The notes beneath the pieces are model-generated. The model had not been told where the DNA came from. It saw only the letters and a list, made by a program, of their open reading frames with translations, and searched no databases. Shown piece by piece: positions 16,493 through 24,840 of a DNA stretch of 64,000 bases; positions within the stretch are counted from its first letter, which is position 1, and each line of letters opens with the position of its first letter. Location: contig PMSU01000020.1 in NCBI GenBank assembly GCA_003168255.1, positions 1 to 64,000 on the forward strand, read 5' to 3'. This DNA is from Actinomycetota bacterium (GTDB taxonomy: Bacteria; Actinomycetota; Actinomycetes; Streptosporangiales; Streptosporangiaceae). Both the position numbers and the translations under genes were made by a program.

Positions 16493-17419
16493 ATGGCTGC
16501 GGCTAGCCATGCGATGAGCCATCACGCGCTGTTCTACCGCGATCAGCGCGAGTACCTGGCGTGTATCGCCGACTTCGCCCGGGCGAGGCTGGCAAGCGGC
16601 GAGCCGGTCCTCATCGCCGTACCAGGACGCAGGGTCCACCTGGTGCGTGCGCAGTTGGGCGAGGACTCCCGGCACGTGACCTACGCCGACATGGCCGAGA
16701 CGGGCCGCAACCCGGCGCGGATAATTCCGGAGGTCAGGGAGTTCGTCGATCACCATCCCGGGCAGCGGGTCCATATCATCGGTGAGCCAGTCTGGCCCGG
16801 GCGGTCGGCCGCGGAGCTGTGCGAGGCGAGAAAGCACGAGGCGTTGGTCAACCTGGCATTTGCCCACACGGCAGCCAGCATCCTGTGTTTGTACGCCGAC
16901 GGACTGGCGCGCCCCGTTATCGGCGGAGCCCGGCGCACCCACCCGGCGATTCTCTGCGACGGGCTAGTGACGGACAGTGCCAACTACGCCGGGGCGGATG
17001 GCATGCCGGCCGAATGCGAGCGGCCGCTGCCGAGCGCGCCTGCGCATGCCGAGTCCCTCAGCTACCGCACCGACCTGCGGCCGATGCGACGCCTAGTGGC
17101 GCATCATGCCCGCCGCGGCGGCCTATCCGACGACCGCACCGCCAGTCTGGTACTGGCAGCCAGCGAGATCACCGCGAATACGCTGCGCCATACCAGCGCT
17201 GGTGGCACACTGCACGTCTGGCGCACCCGACTCGAGATCCTCTGCCAGGTGCAGGACCAGGGCTGGATCGTCGATCCACTGGCCGGGCGCAGGCGCCGTC
17301 CCGCTGCCGAGCCCGGGCACGGCCTCTGGGTAGTCAACCAGGTGTGCGACCTAGTGGAGCTAAGAACCGGACAGGCTGGAACCACCGTGCGCCTGCATAT
17401 GCGCCTTCCCCGGGCCTAG
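16493..17419 (+). CDS. MEDS sensor fused to RsbW-like HATPase (anti-sigma type kinase)
   Basis: A 308-residue protein. Residues ~8-165 form a MEDS (DcmR-type sensory) domain: 'SHHALFYRDQREYLACIADF', 'GEPVLIAVPGRRVHLV', 'VTYADMAETGRNPARII' and 'GEPVWPGRSAAELCEARKHEAL'. Residues ~185-305 form a GHKL ATPase with N-box 'LAASEITANTLRHT' and ATP lid 'GHGLWVVNQVCDLVELRTG', lacking a histidine phosphoacceptor box, as in RsbW/SpoIIAB kinases. It is therefore probably a Ser/Thr kinase acting on a STAS protein such as 15913. A paralogue occurs at 28193. The MEDS ligand is unknown. Confidence 0.9.
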   Translation: MAAASHAMSHHALFYRDQREYLACIADFARARLASGEPVLIAVPGRRVHLVRAQLGEDSRHVTYADMAETGRNPARIIPEVREFVDHHPGQRVHIIGEPVWPGRSAAELCEARKHEALVNLAFAHTAASILCLYADGLARPVIGGARRTHPAILCDGLVTDSANYAGADGMPAECERPLPSAPAHAESLSYRTDLRPMRRLVAHHARRGGLSDDRTASLVLAASEITANTLRHTSAGGTLHVWRTRLEILCQVQDQGWIVDPLAGRRRRPAAEPGHGLWVVNQVCDLVELRTGQAGTTVRLHMRLPRA

Positions 17420-17561
17420 GCCGACCAGCACACCTCCTGGCCGATCGCGCGCGATGCCAGCTGTACCTGCCGCCACACCTGGAAATCACCTGGTCAGTTC
17501 GCCGCCGGTTCGTCCCGCGCGAGCCGCCCGACGCTAAATCAGAGACTGGCGGCCATTTGCC

Positions 17562-17585
17562 GTTTAATCCGCCCGTAACGGGCAG
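17562..17585 (+). promoter_or_regulatory. Weak SigB-like promoter of second small hydrophobic gene
   Basis: GTTT (17562-17565), a 14-base spacer and GGGCAG (17580-17585). The spacing is identical to the strong site at 11589, but the -10 has two deviations from GGGTAT. It lies 33 bases before the start of the paralogous small protein at 17619. Confidence 0.35.
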
Positions 17586-17618
17586 TAGGGACAACGGCTC
17601 AAGCGAAAGGAGCTTGCG

Positions 17619-17792
17619 ATGGTCCTCATTGTGGCGGTCCTACTGATCGCGCTCATCCTCGGTAGTATTGGTTTCGCTATTCACATCCTGTGGTGGATAG
17701 CTCTGGTGGTGCTGGTGTTGTGGCTGGTGGGATTTCTCTTCGGGGCGGCCGAGACGACGGGCAGCAGGCGCCGTCGCTGGTACAGGTGGTAG
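17619..17792 (+). CDS. Small hydrophobic membrane protein, paralogue of 11642
   Basis: A 57-residue protein missed by the ORF track, with AAAGGAG before ATG 17619. It parallels the 11642 product: 'LILGSIGFAIHILWWIAL' corresponds to 'LLLGSLGFALHVLWVIAA', and both end RWYRW. It differs by a longer polar segment (GAAETTGSRRR). Two membrane helices with a short basic Trp-rich tail are predicted. The same spacing of GTTT to a GGG box upstream suggests co-regulation. Function is unknown. Confidence 0.8.
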   Translation: MVLIVAVLLIALILGSIGFAIHILWWIALVVLVLWLVGFLFGAAETTGSRRRRWYRW

Positions 17793-17947
17793 CAGGACGC
17801 GACCGCTGGGCGGCAGGACGCGACCGATTGGTCGCAAGGCACGACCGCTGGGGTCCGCAGGACTGATTTCCCGATGACCAGGCAGCGCACCCCCTTGAGC
17901 AGTCGCGCCGCAGGCGCTATCATTTCGGCAACGGTGCTTATGACGCA

Positions 17948-17993
17948 GGCACACCCTTACGCCGTCATGGCGTAACGGAGGGTGTGCCTTTTT
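17948..17993 (+). terminator. Rho-independent terminator
   Basis: A 10-bp stem GGCACACCCT / AGGGTGTGCC encloses a second perfect 6-bp stem TACGCC / GGCGTA with loop GTCAT and a 4-base bulge, followed by TTTTT. This is a rare textbook intrinsic terminator in such GC-rich DNA. It lies about 155 bases beyond the 17619 gene and 85 bases before the glycosyltransferase, so it can end the former or act as a leader attenuator of the latter. Confidence 0.8.
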
Positions 17994-18079
17994 CTATGGC
18001 CGACCGCGGCACCCGTGCCGATGTGCCGGGCCGACACCTCCCAGTTACGCCGAAGTGCGGCTACTACTGAGGAGGCAGC

Positions 18080-19381
18080 GTGATGAGGATCGCCCTCGTC
18101 GCCCAGAACGGCAGCCCGCTTACCCCCACCACAGACCCGAACGCGGATGCCCAGGCCGCGGCGGTGACGTCGCTCGCGCAGACCCTTGCCGGGCTCGGCC
18201 ACCGCACTACCGTCTACGCCCGCAGGGATTCAGCCGGCCTTCCCGGCAGCGCGATCCTCGCCCACGGCGTGACCGTTGAGCATCTGACCGCGGGCCCGCC
18301 TGCTCCGCTGACCGCAGACCAGCTCACGGCTCACATCAAGGAGTTTGGCGACAGGCTGGCCAAGCGCTGGAGCCGGAACCGCCCCGACGTCGCACATGCC
18401 CACTTCTGGACAAGCGGGCTCGCCGCCCTCGCGGCCGCGCGCGGCCTGGAGGTCCGCGTTGTGCAGTCGTTCGGCTCGCTCGGCATCGCGGAGCGCCGGC
18501 ACCGCTTGCCTGGCAGCGGGCCCGCCGCGCGGATCCGCCTGGAGACCTGCATCGGCCGAAGCGCCGAGTCCGTCCTGGCAGGCACCTCAGCCGAGGCGTC
18601 GGACCTTTTCCGCATGGGAGTGCCCAGGGCATCGGTCAAAGTGGTGCCCAGCGGAGTAGACACGGCGAGGTTCTCACCCGACGGACCGGTCGCAGACCGG
18701 ACGCAGCGGCCCCGGCTGCTCGCCGTGACGCCGCTGGCTGAGGGCCAGGGCCTGGATGTCCTGGTACGCATGCTTCCCGGCGTACCAGAGGCCGAACTGG
18801 TAATCGCCGGCGGCCCGCCGCAGCCCAAGCTGCGCAATCAGAAGGTCTACCGAGACCTGATGCGGCTGGCCAGGAGCCTGCAGGTACACCGCCGGCTCGT
18901 CTTCGCGGGCCAGATCCTCCCGCCGGACCTGCCTGCCCTGCTCCGCTCCGCGGATCTGCTGGTGAGCGCCGCGCCATACGACCCGAGCGGCATGATCACG
19001 ATAGCGGCGATGGCATGCGGCATCCCGGTCGCCGTATCTGCCGTGGGCGGCAACCGGGATGCCGTCCTGGACGAGACGACGGGGCTACTCGTCGCACCCG
19101 GCCGACCCGACCTGCTCGCCCGCCGGGTGCGCCGGCTGCTGGCCGCCCCGATGCGGCGAGAGGCGTTCGGGATCGCTGCCGCGGACCGGGCTAGTGCCAG
19201 GTACTCCTGGGACCGCATCGGCCGGGAGACGGTGGCTGCCTACCAGCGTTGCCTGCCGCCCAGCGCCGCGGACGCGGCAGCTATCGCCGCCGATACGGCC
19301 GCTTCCGCCCTGGATATGGCGACTCTCGTTGCCGATCTGCCGCTACAGCCAGTCCAGGCGGCGGAAGCGGCACTGGCCTAA
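18080..19381 (+). CDS. Glycosyltransferase family 4 (GT-B)
   Basis: A 433-residue retaining GT-B transferase. The N-terminal acceptor domain starts MRIALVAQNGSPL, with the His loop 'DVAHAHFWTSGLAAL'. The C-terminal nucleotide-sugar domain has 'VVPSGVDTARFSP', 'LLAVTPLAEGQGLDVLV' and the EX7E-like segment 'YDPSGMITIAAMACGIPVAV', in which the first Glu is replaced (DPSGM), a deviation from the classical E-x7-E. It resembles sucrose/trehalose-type or D-inositol-phosphate transferases by organisation, but the substrate cannot be assigned. The start is GTG 18080 or ATG 18083, both behind GAGGAGG. A poly-Ala C-terminal tail of ~45 residues is unusual. Confidence 0.88.
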   Translation: MMRIALVAQNGSPLTPTTDPNADAQAAAVTSLAQTLAGLGHRTTVYARRDSAGLPGSAILAHGVTVEHLTAGPPAPLTADQLTAHIKEFGDRLAKRWSRNRPDVAHAHFWTSGLAALAAARGLEVRVVQSFGSLGIAERRHRLPGSGPAARIRLETCIGRSAESVLAGTSAEASDLFRMGVPRASVKVVPSGVDTARFSPDGPVADRTQRPRLLAVTPLAEGQGLDVLVRMLPGVPEAELVIAGGPPQPKLRNQKVYRDLMRLARSLQVHRRLVFAGQILPPDLPALLRSADLLVSAAPYDPSGMITIAAMACGIPVAVSAVGGNRDAVLDETTGLLVAPGRPDLLARRVRRLLAAPMRREAFGIAAADRASARYSWDRIGRETVAAYQRCLPPSAADAAAIAADTAASALDMATLVADLPLQPVQAAEAALA

Positions 19382-19425
19382 CGGGCCCGGCCGGTCACCG
19401 GCCGCGAAGCTCCTCGCTCGGGTCG

Positions 19426-19465
19426 GCTCACCACGCTGGAAGAACATCAGGCCAGCGTGGTGAGC
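19426..19465. terminator. Hairpin between convergent genes
   Basis: A perfect 14-bp inverted repeat (GCTCACCACGCTGG / CCAGCGTGGTGAGC) with a 12-base loop lies in the 215-base gap between the convergent glycosyltransferase and response regulator genes. There is no T-run on either side, so it is a terminator-like or transcript-end-protecting hairpin rather than a classical terminator. The rest of the gap shows no gene. Confidence 0.5.
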
Positions 19466-19596
19466 AGGTGGCTGAAGCCCTGCGGCGCACGAGCACGGCG
19501 GCGGGCAGAGGTCACGACGGTGACGTCGGTGGCCGCGGTAATCCGCCTGCTGCGTGACTGACGGGTGCCCACCGCCCCGGGGTTACCGCCGCGGGG

Positions 19597-20037
19597 TTAC
19601 TGCCGCGGCAGGCGCACCACGGACAGGAAGAACTCGTCGATCTGCCGGACGGCAGCGATGAACTGATTGACATCGACTGGCTTGGTCACGAAGGCGTTGG
19701 CGTGCAGCTTGTAGCTGCGCAGGATGTCTTCCTCGGACGAGGAGGTAGTCAGGATCACCACCGGCATGTGGGTGAGCTCGGGATCAGCCCTGATCCGCTC
19801 CAGGACCTGCCGCCCGTCGTACTTCGGCAGATTGAGATCGAGCAGGATCAGGTCAATCCGAGGAGCCTCGGTGTGCTTGCCTCGTCGGTAGAGAAAGTCC
19901 AGCGCCTCCTCTCCATCGCGCGCTACGTGGAGCCGGTTGCCGATCCTGTTGTCCTCGAAGGCCTCGCGGGTCATCAGCTCATCGCCGGGGTCATCCTCGA
20001 CGAGCAGGACCTCGATCGGCTGGAGTGGAGGGGTCAT
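19597..20037 (-). CDS. Single-domain response regulator (Rcp1/CheY-like)
   Basis: A 146-residue receiver with no output domain. The acidic pocket is 'LLVEDDPGDELMTREAF', the phosphorylated Asp is in 'LILLDLNLPKYDG' near residue 67, then 'VVILTTSSSEEDI' and the Lys of 'VTKPVDVNQF'. The insert around 'YRRGKHTEAPRIDLI' is typical of phytochrome-associated Rcp1-type regulators. Start 20037 overlaps the stop of the upstream kinase by ATGA, so translation is coupled and it is the probable phosphoacceptor of that kinase. The longer ORF in the track is a shadow extension. Confidence 0.93.
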   Translation of the reverse strand: MTPPLQPIEVLLVEDDPGDELMTREAFEDNRIGNRLHVARDGEEALDFLYRRGKHTEAPRIDLILLDLNLPKYDGRQVLERIRADPELTHMPVVILTTSSSEEDILRSYKLHANAFVTKPVDVNQFIAAVRQIDEFFLSVVRLPRQ

Positions 20038-21686
20038 GCGGGGATCCCTTCGGTGCTTGAGGCGCTGGTCCTGGAGATATCGCTGTTCTCCCCGGCCTGA
20101 TCCGGCTTGGCTGGGTCCATCCGGGGCAGGGTGAAGCAGACGCGGGTTCCCTCGGCGTATGCGGCGTCCAAGCTGATCTCGCCGCCGTGATGCTCGACGA
20201 TTCTCTTGCAGAGCGCGAGGCCGATCCCGGTGCCCGGATAGGCGTCGCGACCGTGCAGGCGCTGGAAGATGACGAATACCTTCTCGGCGAACTCGGGGGG
20301 GATCCCGATTCCATTGTCCTCGACGCAGAACTGCCACATCCCGCCGGGCGGCTCCGCGACAGTGACCCGAACGACCGGTGCCCGGTCAGGCGAACGGAAC
20401 TTGATGCCGTTGCCCAGCAGGTTCTGCCAGAGCATGGCCAGGAGCGTAGCGTCGCCCATCACCTCGGGCAGGTGCTCAGGACGCTCGATGACTGCGCCGG
20501 ACTCCTCGACGGCGGTCCCGACCGCGGCGATGGCGACGTCCAGTACCTCGTCGAGTGGTAGCTGAACGCGGACCTCGTTCGCCCGGCCGACGCGCGAGAT
20601 GGTCAGCAGGTCGTTGATCAGGATCTGTAGCCTCTTCGCCCCGTCGACCGCGAAGTCGATGTACTGACGGCCGCGGTCGTCCAGCCGGTCACCGTAGCGT
20701 TTCTCCAGCAGCTGGCAGAACGAGGCGACCTTGCGCAGCGGCTCCTGGAGGTCATGGGAAGCGACATAGGCGAACTGCTCGAGCTCGGCATTGGAGCGCA
20801 GCAGCTCCGCCGCCTGGGCATCGAGATCGGCAGCCTGGCTGGCGGCGATTTCCTGGGCGGAGCGGGAATCGTCCAGGGCCGTGACCAGCTCGCTGCGCAT
20901 CGCCTCGACATCAGCGGCGACCGCCCGCAGATCCGCGGGGCCTGTCGCCTCTATGTGATGGCCGAAGTCGCCCCCCACCACGCGCCTGGAGGCAGCGCGC
21001 AGCCTGTTCAGCGGCCGGACAACGGCGCGGTGCAGCACCAGCGTCAGGGCGGCCGCTGCGAGCAGGAAGGCGGCAAGGATGAGGATGAAGGCCCAGTTAT
21101 TGGCGCTGCGAGTACGGCGTACGCTGGCGCTGTCGCGCGCCGCGGCGGTCGCCAAGTGGACATTCTGCACGGCAAAGAGCGTCCGCAAGTGGTCGAATGA
21201 CTGCTTGCTGCGGTCCAGCAGCGAAAGGTCTTTGCCGTTCAGCGGCCCGCGCCTGGCCAGCGCGATCAACGGAAGGGCATAGGAGCGGCGCCAGGCGTTC
21301 GCCGCCTGCTCGAGGTTGCTGAGGTCAGCCGAAAGCTGCTTGTTACGGCCGATCAGCGACCGCAGCTGGGCTGCCGCGGCAGCCTCGGTGGCGAGCCCGG
21401 CGGTATACGGCTGGAGAAAATCCGGCTTGCCGGTGATTCCGAAGCCGCGGACCCCGGTCTCCTGGTCCAGCAGCGCGCCCTGTAGTCGGTACGCCTGGGC
21501 CTGGGCCGGCAGGATTCCGCCCTGTAGGTCGCTGGACGCCGTGCGACCCTGCGCGAGCAGCTGGGCGATGATCACGGCGGCGGCCACCACCAGGATCGCG
21601 AGTACCGCGAAGACCACCCCGAACCAGCCCAGGACCGTCAGCACTGGAAGCCGGCGCAGGCTAGCGGTTCGCCTGGCCGTGGTCAT
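20034..21686 (-). CDS. Sensor histidine kinase with CHASE3 and HAMP domains
   Basis: A 550-residue membrane kinase: first membrane helix at ~15-40, an extracellular CHASE3 domain to ~190 ('LLDQETGVRGFGITGKPDFLQPY'), second helix 'WAFILILAAFLLAAAALTLVL', HAMP, a coiled coil and the kinase core. Phosphoacceptor His is in 'YVASHDLQEPLRKVASF', the N-box is WQNLLGNGIKFRSP, and the G-boxes are 'VEDNGIGIPPEF' and 'PGTGIGLALCKRIVEHHGG'. This is the phytochrome-type kinase core usually paired with Rcp1-like receivers. Both neighbours overlap it by 4 bases. The sensed signal is unknown. Confidence 0.93.
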   Translation of the reverse strand: MTTARRTASLRRLPVLTVLGWFGVVFAVLAILVVAAAVIIAQLLAQGRTASSDLQGGILPAQAQAYRLQGALLDQETGVRGFGITGKPDFLQPYTAGLATEAAAAAQLRSLIGRNKQLSADLSNLEQAANAWRRSYALPLIALARRGPLNGKDLSLLDRSKQSFDHLRTLFAVQNVHLATAAARDSASVRRTRSANNWAFILILAAFLLAAAALTLVLHRAVVRPLNRLRAASRRVVGGDFGHHIEATGPADLRAVAADVEAMRSELVTALDDSRSAQEIAASQAADLDAQAAELLRSNAELEQFAYVASHDLQEPLRKVASFCQLLEKRYGDRLDDRGRQYIDFAVDGAKRLQILINDLLTISRVGRANEVRVQLPLDEVLDVAIAAVGTAVEESGAVIERPEHLPEVMGDATLLAMLWQNLLGNGIKFRSPDRAPVVRVTVAEPPGGMWQFCVEDNGIGIPPEFAEKVFVIFQRLHGRDAYPGTGIGLALCKRIVEHHGGEISLDAAYAEGTRVCFTLPRMDPAKPDQAGENSDISRTSASSTEGIPA

Positions 21687-22978
21687 GGGCCGGCCCGCCA
21701 GCCGAGGTGAACGACGGCGACGTCGTCGGCGAGGCCGCCGTACGGCGCGGTCGCTGCCTCGGTCCGCTCGATCAGTCGATCGACGAACGCGGCGGGCGGT
21801 AGCGCGGCCAGCTCCCTGGCCATGTTCAGCAGGCCCTCCTCGCCGAGCCGCTCGCTGCCCGGCCCGATGCGTCCCTCGAACAGCCCGTCGGTGAATAGCA
21901 CCAAGCTCGCTCCCGCAGGCAGCGGCATCTCTTCCTCCCGCCAGCCGAAACCAGGAACCAGGCCCAGGGCCGGCCCCACCTCCCCCTCGACCAGCTCGAT
22001 GCCGCCGGCCACCCGCAGCAGCAGGCCAGGGTGGCCAGCCCGCAGGATCCGCACGCTGCGGCGATCTGGTGCGAAAGCAAGGTAGGTGAGGGTGGCGAAC
22101 ACGCGGTCGCCCTCCCGCTCAGCGACGAGCATCTGCTCGAGCAGCTCGATCAGCGCCGGCGCGAGCGTCCCGGCCAGGACAAGCGACCGCCAGGCGACCC
22201 GCAGGCAGACCCCGGTGGCCGCCTCCGCGGGGCCGTGCCCGGCGACGTCGCCGATCACCGCGTGCACCGTCCCGTCGGCGGTCTCGACAACGTCGTAGAA
22301 GTCGCCGCCGAGCAGCGCCTGCGCCCGGCCTGGCCGGTAGCGGGCCACTACCTCGATCATGTCGGTGCGCACCAGTGGAGTAGGCAGCAGCCCGCGTTCC
22401 AGCCGGGCGTTCTCCTCCGCCCGCAGCGCGCTGACCTGAAGGGCAGCGGACGCCTGCTCGACGTGCTTGCGCTGGACCGCATAGCGGATCGCGCGGCTGA
22501 AGACGTCCGGCGCCGCCTGGCCCTTGATCAGGTAGTCCTGCGCTCCGGCCGCGACCGCCGCGAGCCCGGCGTTCTCCTCTGCCAGGCCGGTGAGCACGAC
22601 GACCGGCGCAGCCGGGGCAGCGGCAAGCACCTGGGTAACCGCTTCCAGCCCGTGGGCGTCGGGAAGGTGCAGGTCCAGCAGGATGCAGCCGGGGATGCCG
22701 TCGCGCCGCAGCATCTCGTTCGCCTCGGCGAGCGAGCGCGCCCAGCTGAGAGTCGCGCGGACACCGCTATCAGCAAGTAGCTCTTCGACGAGAACGGCAT
22801 CTCCGGCGTCGTCCTCGACCAGCAGCAGCGTCTCCGGGTCCACGAGCCATGCTGAACGCAGCTGCGCCTGCGACCCCGCGGCCTCCGGCGTTGCGGCCTC
22901 CAGCGGTGCAGCCTCAGGCGGCACGGCCTGCGGCGGTGCGGGAGGTCGCAGGGTCGGGGCGCCGGTGGGAACTGTCAC
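21683..22978 (-). CDS. Response regulator with SpoIIE-type phosphatase output
   Basis: A 431-residue fusion. An Ala/Pro-rich N-terminal tail of ~45 residues precedes a receiver domain ('LLVEDDAGDAVLVEELLADSG', Asp in 'CILLDLHLPDAHG', Lys in YLIKGQA), a short helical linker and a PP2C/SpoIIE phosphatase with intact metal motifs (LLGGDFYDVVE, IGDVAGHGPAEAAT, LFTDGLFEGR, LADDVAVVHLGW). It is built like RssB/IcfG-type regulators that convert a two-component signal into dephosphorylation of a STAS protein. The GTG start at 22978 follows AAGGAGG. It is the first gene of a three-gene set joined by two ATGA overlaps. Confidence 0.92.
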   Translation of the reverse strand: MTVPTGAPTLRPPAPPQAVPPEAAPLEAATPEAAGSQAQLRSAWLVDPETLLLVEDDAGDAVLVEELLADSGVRATLSWARSLAEANEMLRRDGIPGCILLDLHLPDAHGLEAVTQVLAAAPAAPVVVLTGLAEENAGLAAVAAGAQDYLIKGQAAPDVFSRAIRYAVQRKHVEQASAALQVSALRAEENARLERGLLPTPLVRTDMIEVVARYRPGRAQALLGGDFYDVVETADGTVHAVIGDVAGHGPAEAATGVCLRVAWRSLVLAGTLAPALIELLEQMLVAEREGDRVFATLTYLAFAPDRRSVRILRAGHPGLLLRVAGGIELVEGEVGPALGLVPGFGWREEEMPLPAGASLVLFTDGLFEGRIGPGSERLGEEGLLNMARELAALPPAAFVDRLIERTEAATAPYGGLADDVAVVHLGWRAGP

Positions 22979-23195
22979 GACCGCCTCCTTACCTCGCGCC
23001 CGGCCACAGCCGACTAGCTGATGTATTCCGCGACAATACTTACCACCGGGCTGGCCGCAAGCCCTGGGCTGATTGCGTGGCGTCCGCCTCAGGGGGCGGC
23101 TCGCCCGTCCCGCTACCTGCGCAGGAACATGACAACCAGCACGATGATCACGATTGCGCCGGGATGAGTCCGCCGTCTGGGGGTAGGCGTCATCC

Positions 23196-24719
23196 ATGGT
23201 TACCGAGCACCGCGAGACGGAACGCAAGTACGAGGCCGACTCGACGGTCCTTATGCTGCCGTCGCTGGAAGGTCTGCCGCAGGTCACGTCGGTATCCGAC
23301 GTCCAGGAGGAGACCCTGGAAGCCGAGTACTACGACACCGGCGATCTGCGGCTCATCCGGGCCGGCATCACCCTGCGGCGGCGCAGCGGCGGCGCGGACG
23401 AGGGCTGGCACCTGAAGCTGCCTGCCGGAGATGATTCGCGCCGTGAGCTGTGGCAGCCGCTAGGAACGCCCGGATCCGTGATCCCCGCCGAGCTGGCCGG
23501 CCTGGTCCGCGCTTACAGCAGGGGACAGCCGCTACAGCCGGTTGCGCACATCACTACCGTGCGGCGACGCAGGATCCTGAGGGACGCGGACGGAGTCTCG
23601 CTCGCCGAGGTGGTCGCCGACGACGTCTCGGCGCAAACCCTCGGCCGGTCCACGACGATTTCCGGGTGGCAGGAGGCGGAGATCGAGCTGACCGGCGGGG
23701 ATACAGGCCTGCTGGAGGTGGCAGACAAGCGGCTACGGCGCGGCGGGCTGCGCCGGGCGGGTCACTCGGCAAAGCTGGAACGGGCCCTCGCCGACCGGCT
23801 GCTCCCGGCCGCGCCCCGGGACCGGCTGACCCAGAAATCCACGTCGGCGGAGATAGTGCTCGGCTATCTTCGCGCGCAGTCCGACGCGATGAAGGAGTCC
23901 GATCCGCTGGTCCGGCGCGACGAACCCGGCTCGGTACACCGGATGCGGATCGCCACCCGGCGACTGCGCAGCACGCTTCAGTCCTTCGGCAAGACCCTGC
24001 GAGCCGCGGACACCCGGCACCTCCGCGATGAGCTGCGCTGGCTGGGCGGGGTTCTCGGCGAATCCCGCGATGGCGAGGTTCTCGCCGGGCGCCTGGAGGC
24101 GCGCTTGGAGCAGACGCCGGGGGAACTCGTCATGGGTCCGGTAGCCGCGCGCGTCCAGGTACATTTCGCGCCGCTGCAGGCCGCCGCCCGCCGCGCCGTG
24201 CTCGAAGCCCTGGACTCCGAGCGCTATGTCACGGTGCTCGATGACCTGGACCGCTTGCTGCACGATCCTCCGCTGACCGCGGCGGCCGAGCGGCCAGCCG
24301 CGCAAGAGCTACCGGAGGCGGTTGCCCGTGCCTACCGGCGGGTCCGCCGGCGGATGCGCCGGGCGCGGCGGGCGGCTGCTGGCCGGGACCGCGAGATCGC
24401 ACTGCACGAGACCCGCAAGGCGGCCAAGCGCGCCCGCTATGCCGCGGAGGTGCTACGCCCGGTCGCTGGCTCCCGCGCCCGGCGATTCGGGAAGCACATG
24501 AAGAGCGTCCAGTCGGTGCTCGGCGATCACCAGGATGCGATCATCGCCCGCGGTTGCGTCCGTGACCTTGCCGTGAGCGCTTTCCTGGCGCAGGAGAACT
24601 CGTTCGTCTACGGCCTGCTGTACGAACGCGAGGACGCCGAAGCGCGCCAGCTCCAGGACCGGTCCCTGCGGGTCTGGAAGCACGCGTCCGCTGGCAGGTA
24701 CCTCCGGTGGATGGGATAA
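23196..24719 (+). CDS. CYTH and CHAD domain protein
   Basis: A 507-residue protein with a CYTH domain (residues ~5-205) containing the ExExK metal/triphosphate motif ETERK and the 'AEYYDTGDLRLIRAGITLRRR' strand pair, joined to a CHAD domain (~225-505) with conserved His-containing helices 'SVHRMRIATRRLRSTL' and 'LHETRKAAKRARYAAEVL'. CYTH enzymes hydrolyse or make triphosphates; CHAD domains bind polyphosphate granules. The fusion is usual in actinobacteria and suggests polyphosphate metabolism or targeting. No ppk/ppx gene is nearby. It is transcribed divergently from the phosphatase operon across a 217-base gap. Confidence 0.92.
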   Translation: MVTEHRETERKYEADSTVLMLPSLEGLPQVTSVSDVQEETLEAEYYDTGDLRLIRAGITLRRRSGGADEGWHLKLPAGDDSRRELWQPLGTPGSVIPAELAGLVRAYSRGQPLQPVAHITTVRRRRILRDADGVSLAEVVADDVSAQTLGRSTTISGWQEAEIELTGGDTGLLEVADKRLRRGGLRRAGHSAKLERALADRLLPAAPRDRLTQKSTSAEIVLGYLRAQSDAMKESDPLVRRDEPGSVHRMRIATRRLRSTLQSFGKTLRAADTRHLRDELRWLGGVLGESRDGEVLAGRLEARLEQTPGELVMGPVAARVQVHFAPLQAAARRAVLEALDSERYVTVLDDLDRLLHDPPLTAAAERPAAQELPEAVARAYRRVRRRMRRARRAAAGRDREIALHETRKAAKRARYAAEVLRPVAGSRARRFGKHMKSVQSVLGDHQDAIIARGCVRDLAVSAFLAQENSFVYGLLYEREDAEARQLQDRSLRVWKHASAGRYLRWMG

Positions 24720-24817
24720 ATGTGACCGGGGGTCCTGAGACGCGGCCCGCGACCTCCTTGTCTGTGTCTGGGGTAAGTAGTGGAACCCAGTGAGCTGAAG
24801 TAGCAGCACCGGCCGTG

Positions 24818-24840
24818 GCCTGAGCCGCGCGGGCTCAGGC
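24818..24840. terminator. Convergent-gene hairpin
   Basis: A 9-bp perfect stem GCCTGAGCC / GGCTCAGGC with loop GCGCG lies between the convergent CYTH-CHAD and flavoprotein genes and overlaps the stop codon of the latter. It has no T-run. It probably serves as a bidirectional transcript end. Confidence 0.4.

Noticed and set aside
24720-24834. Short ORFs between CHAD gene and flavoprotein
   Set aside because: Shadow frames; only a hairpin is convincing.
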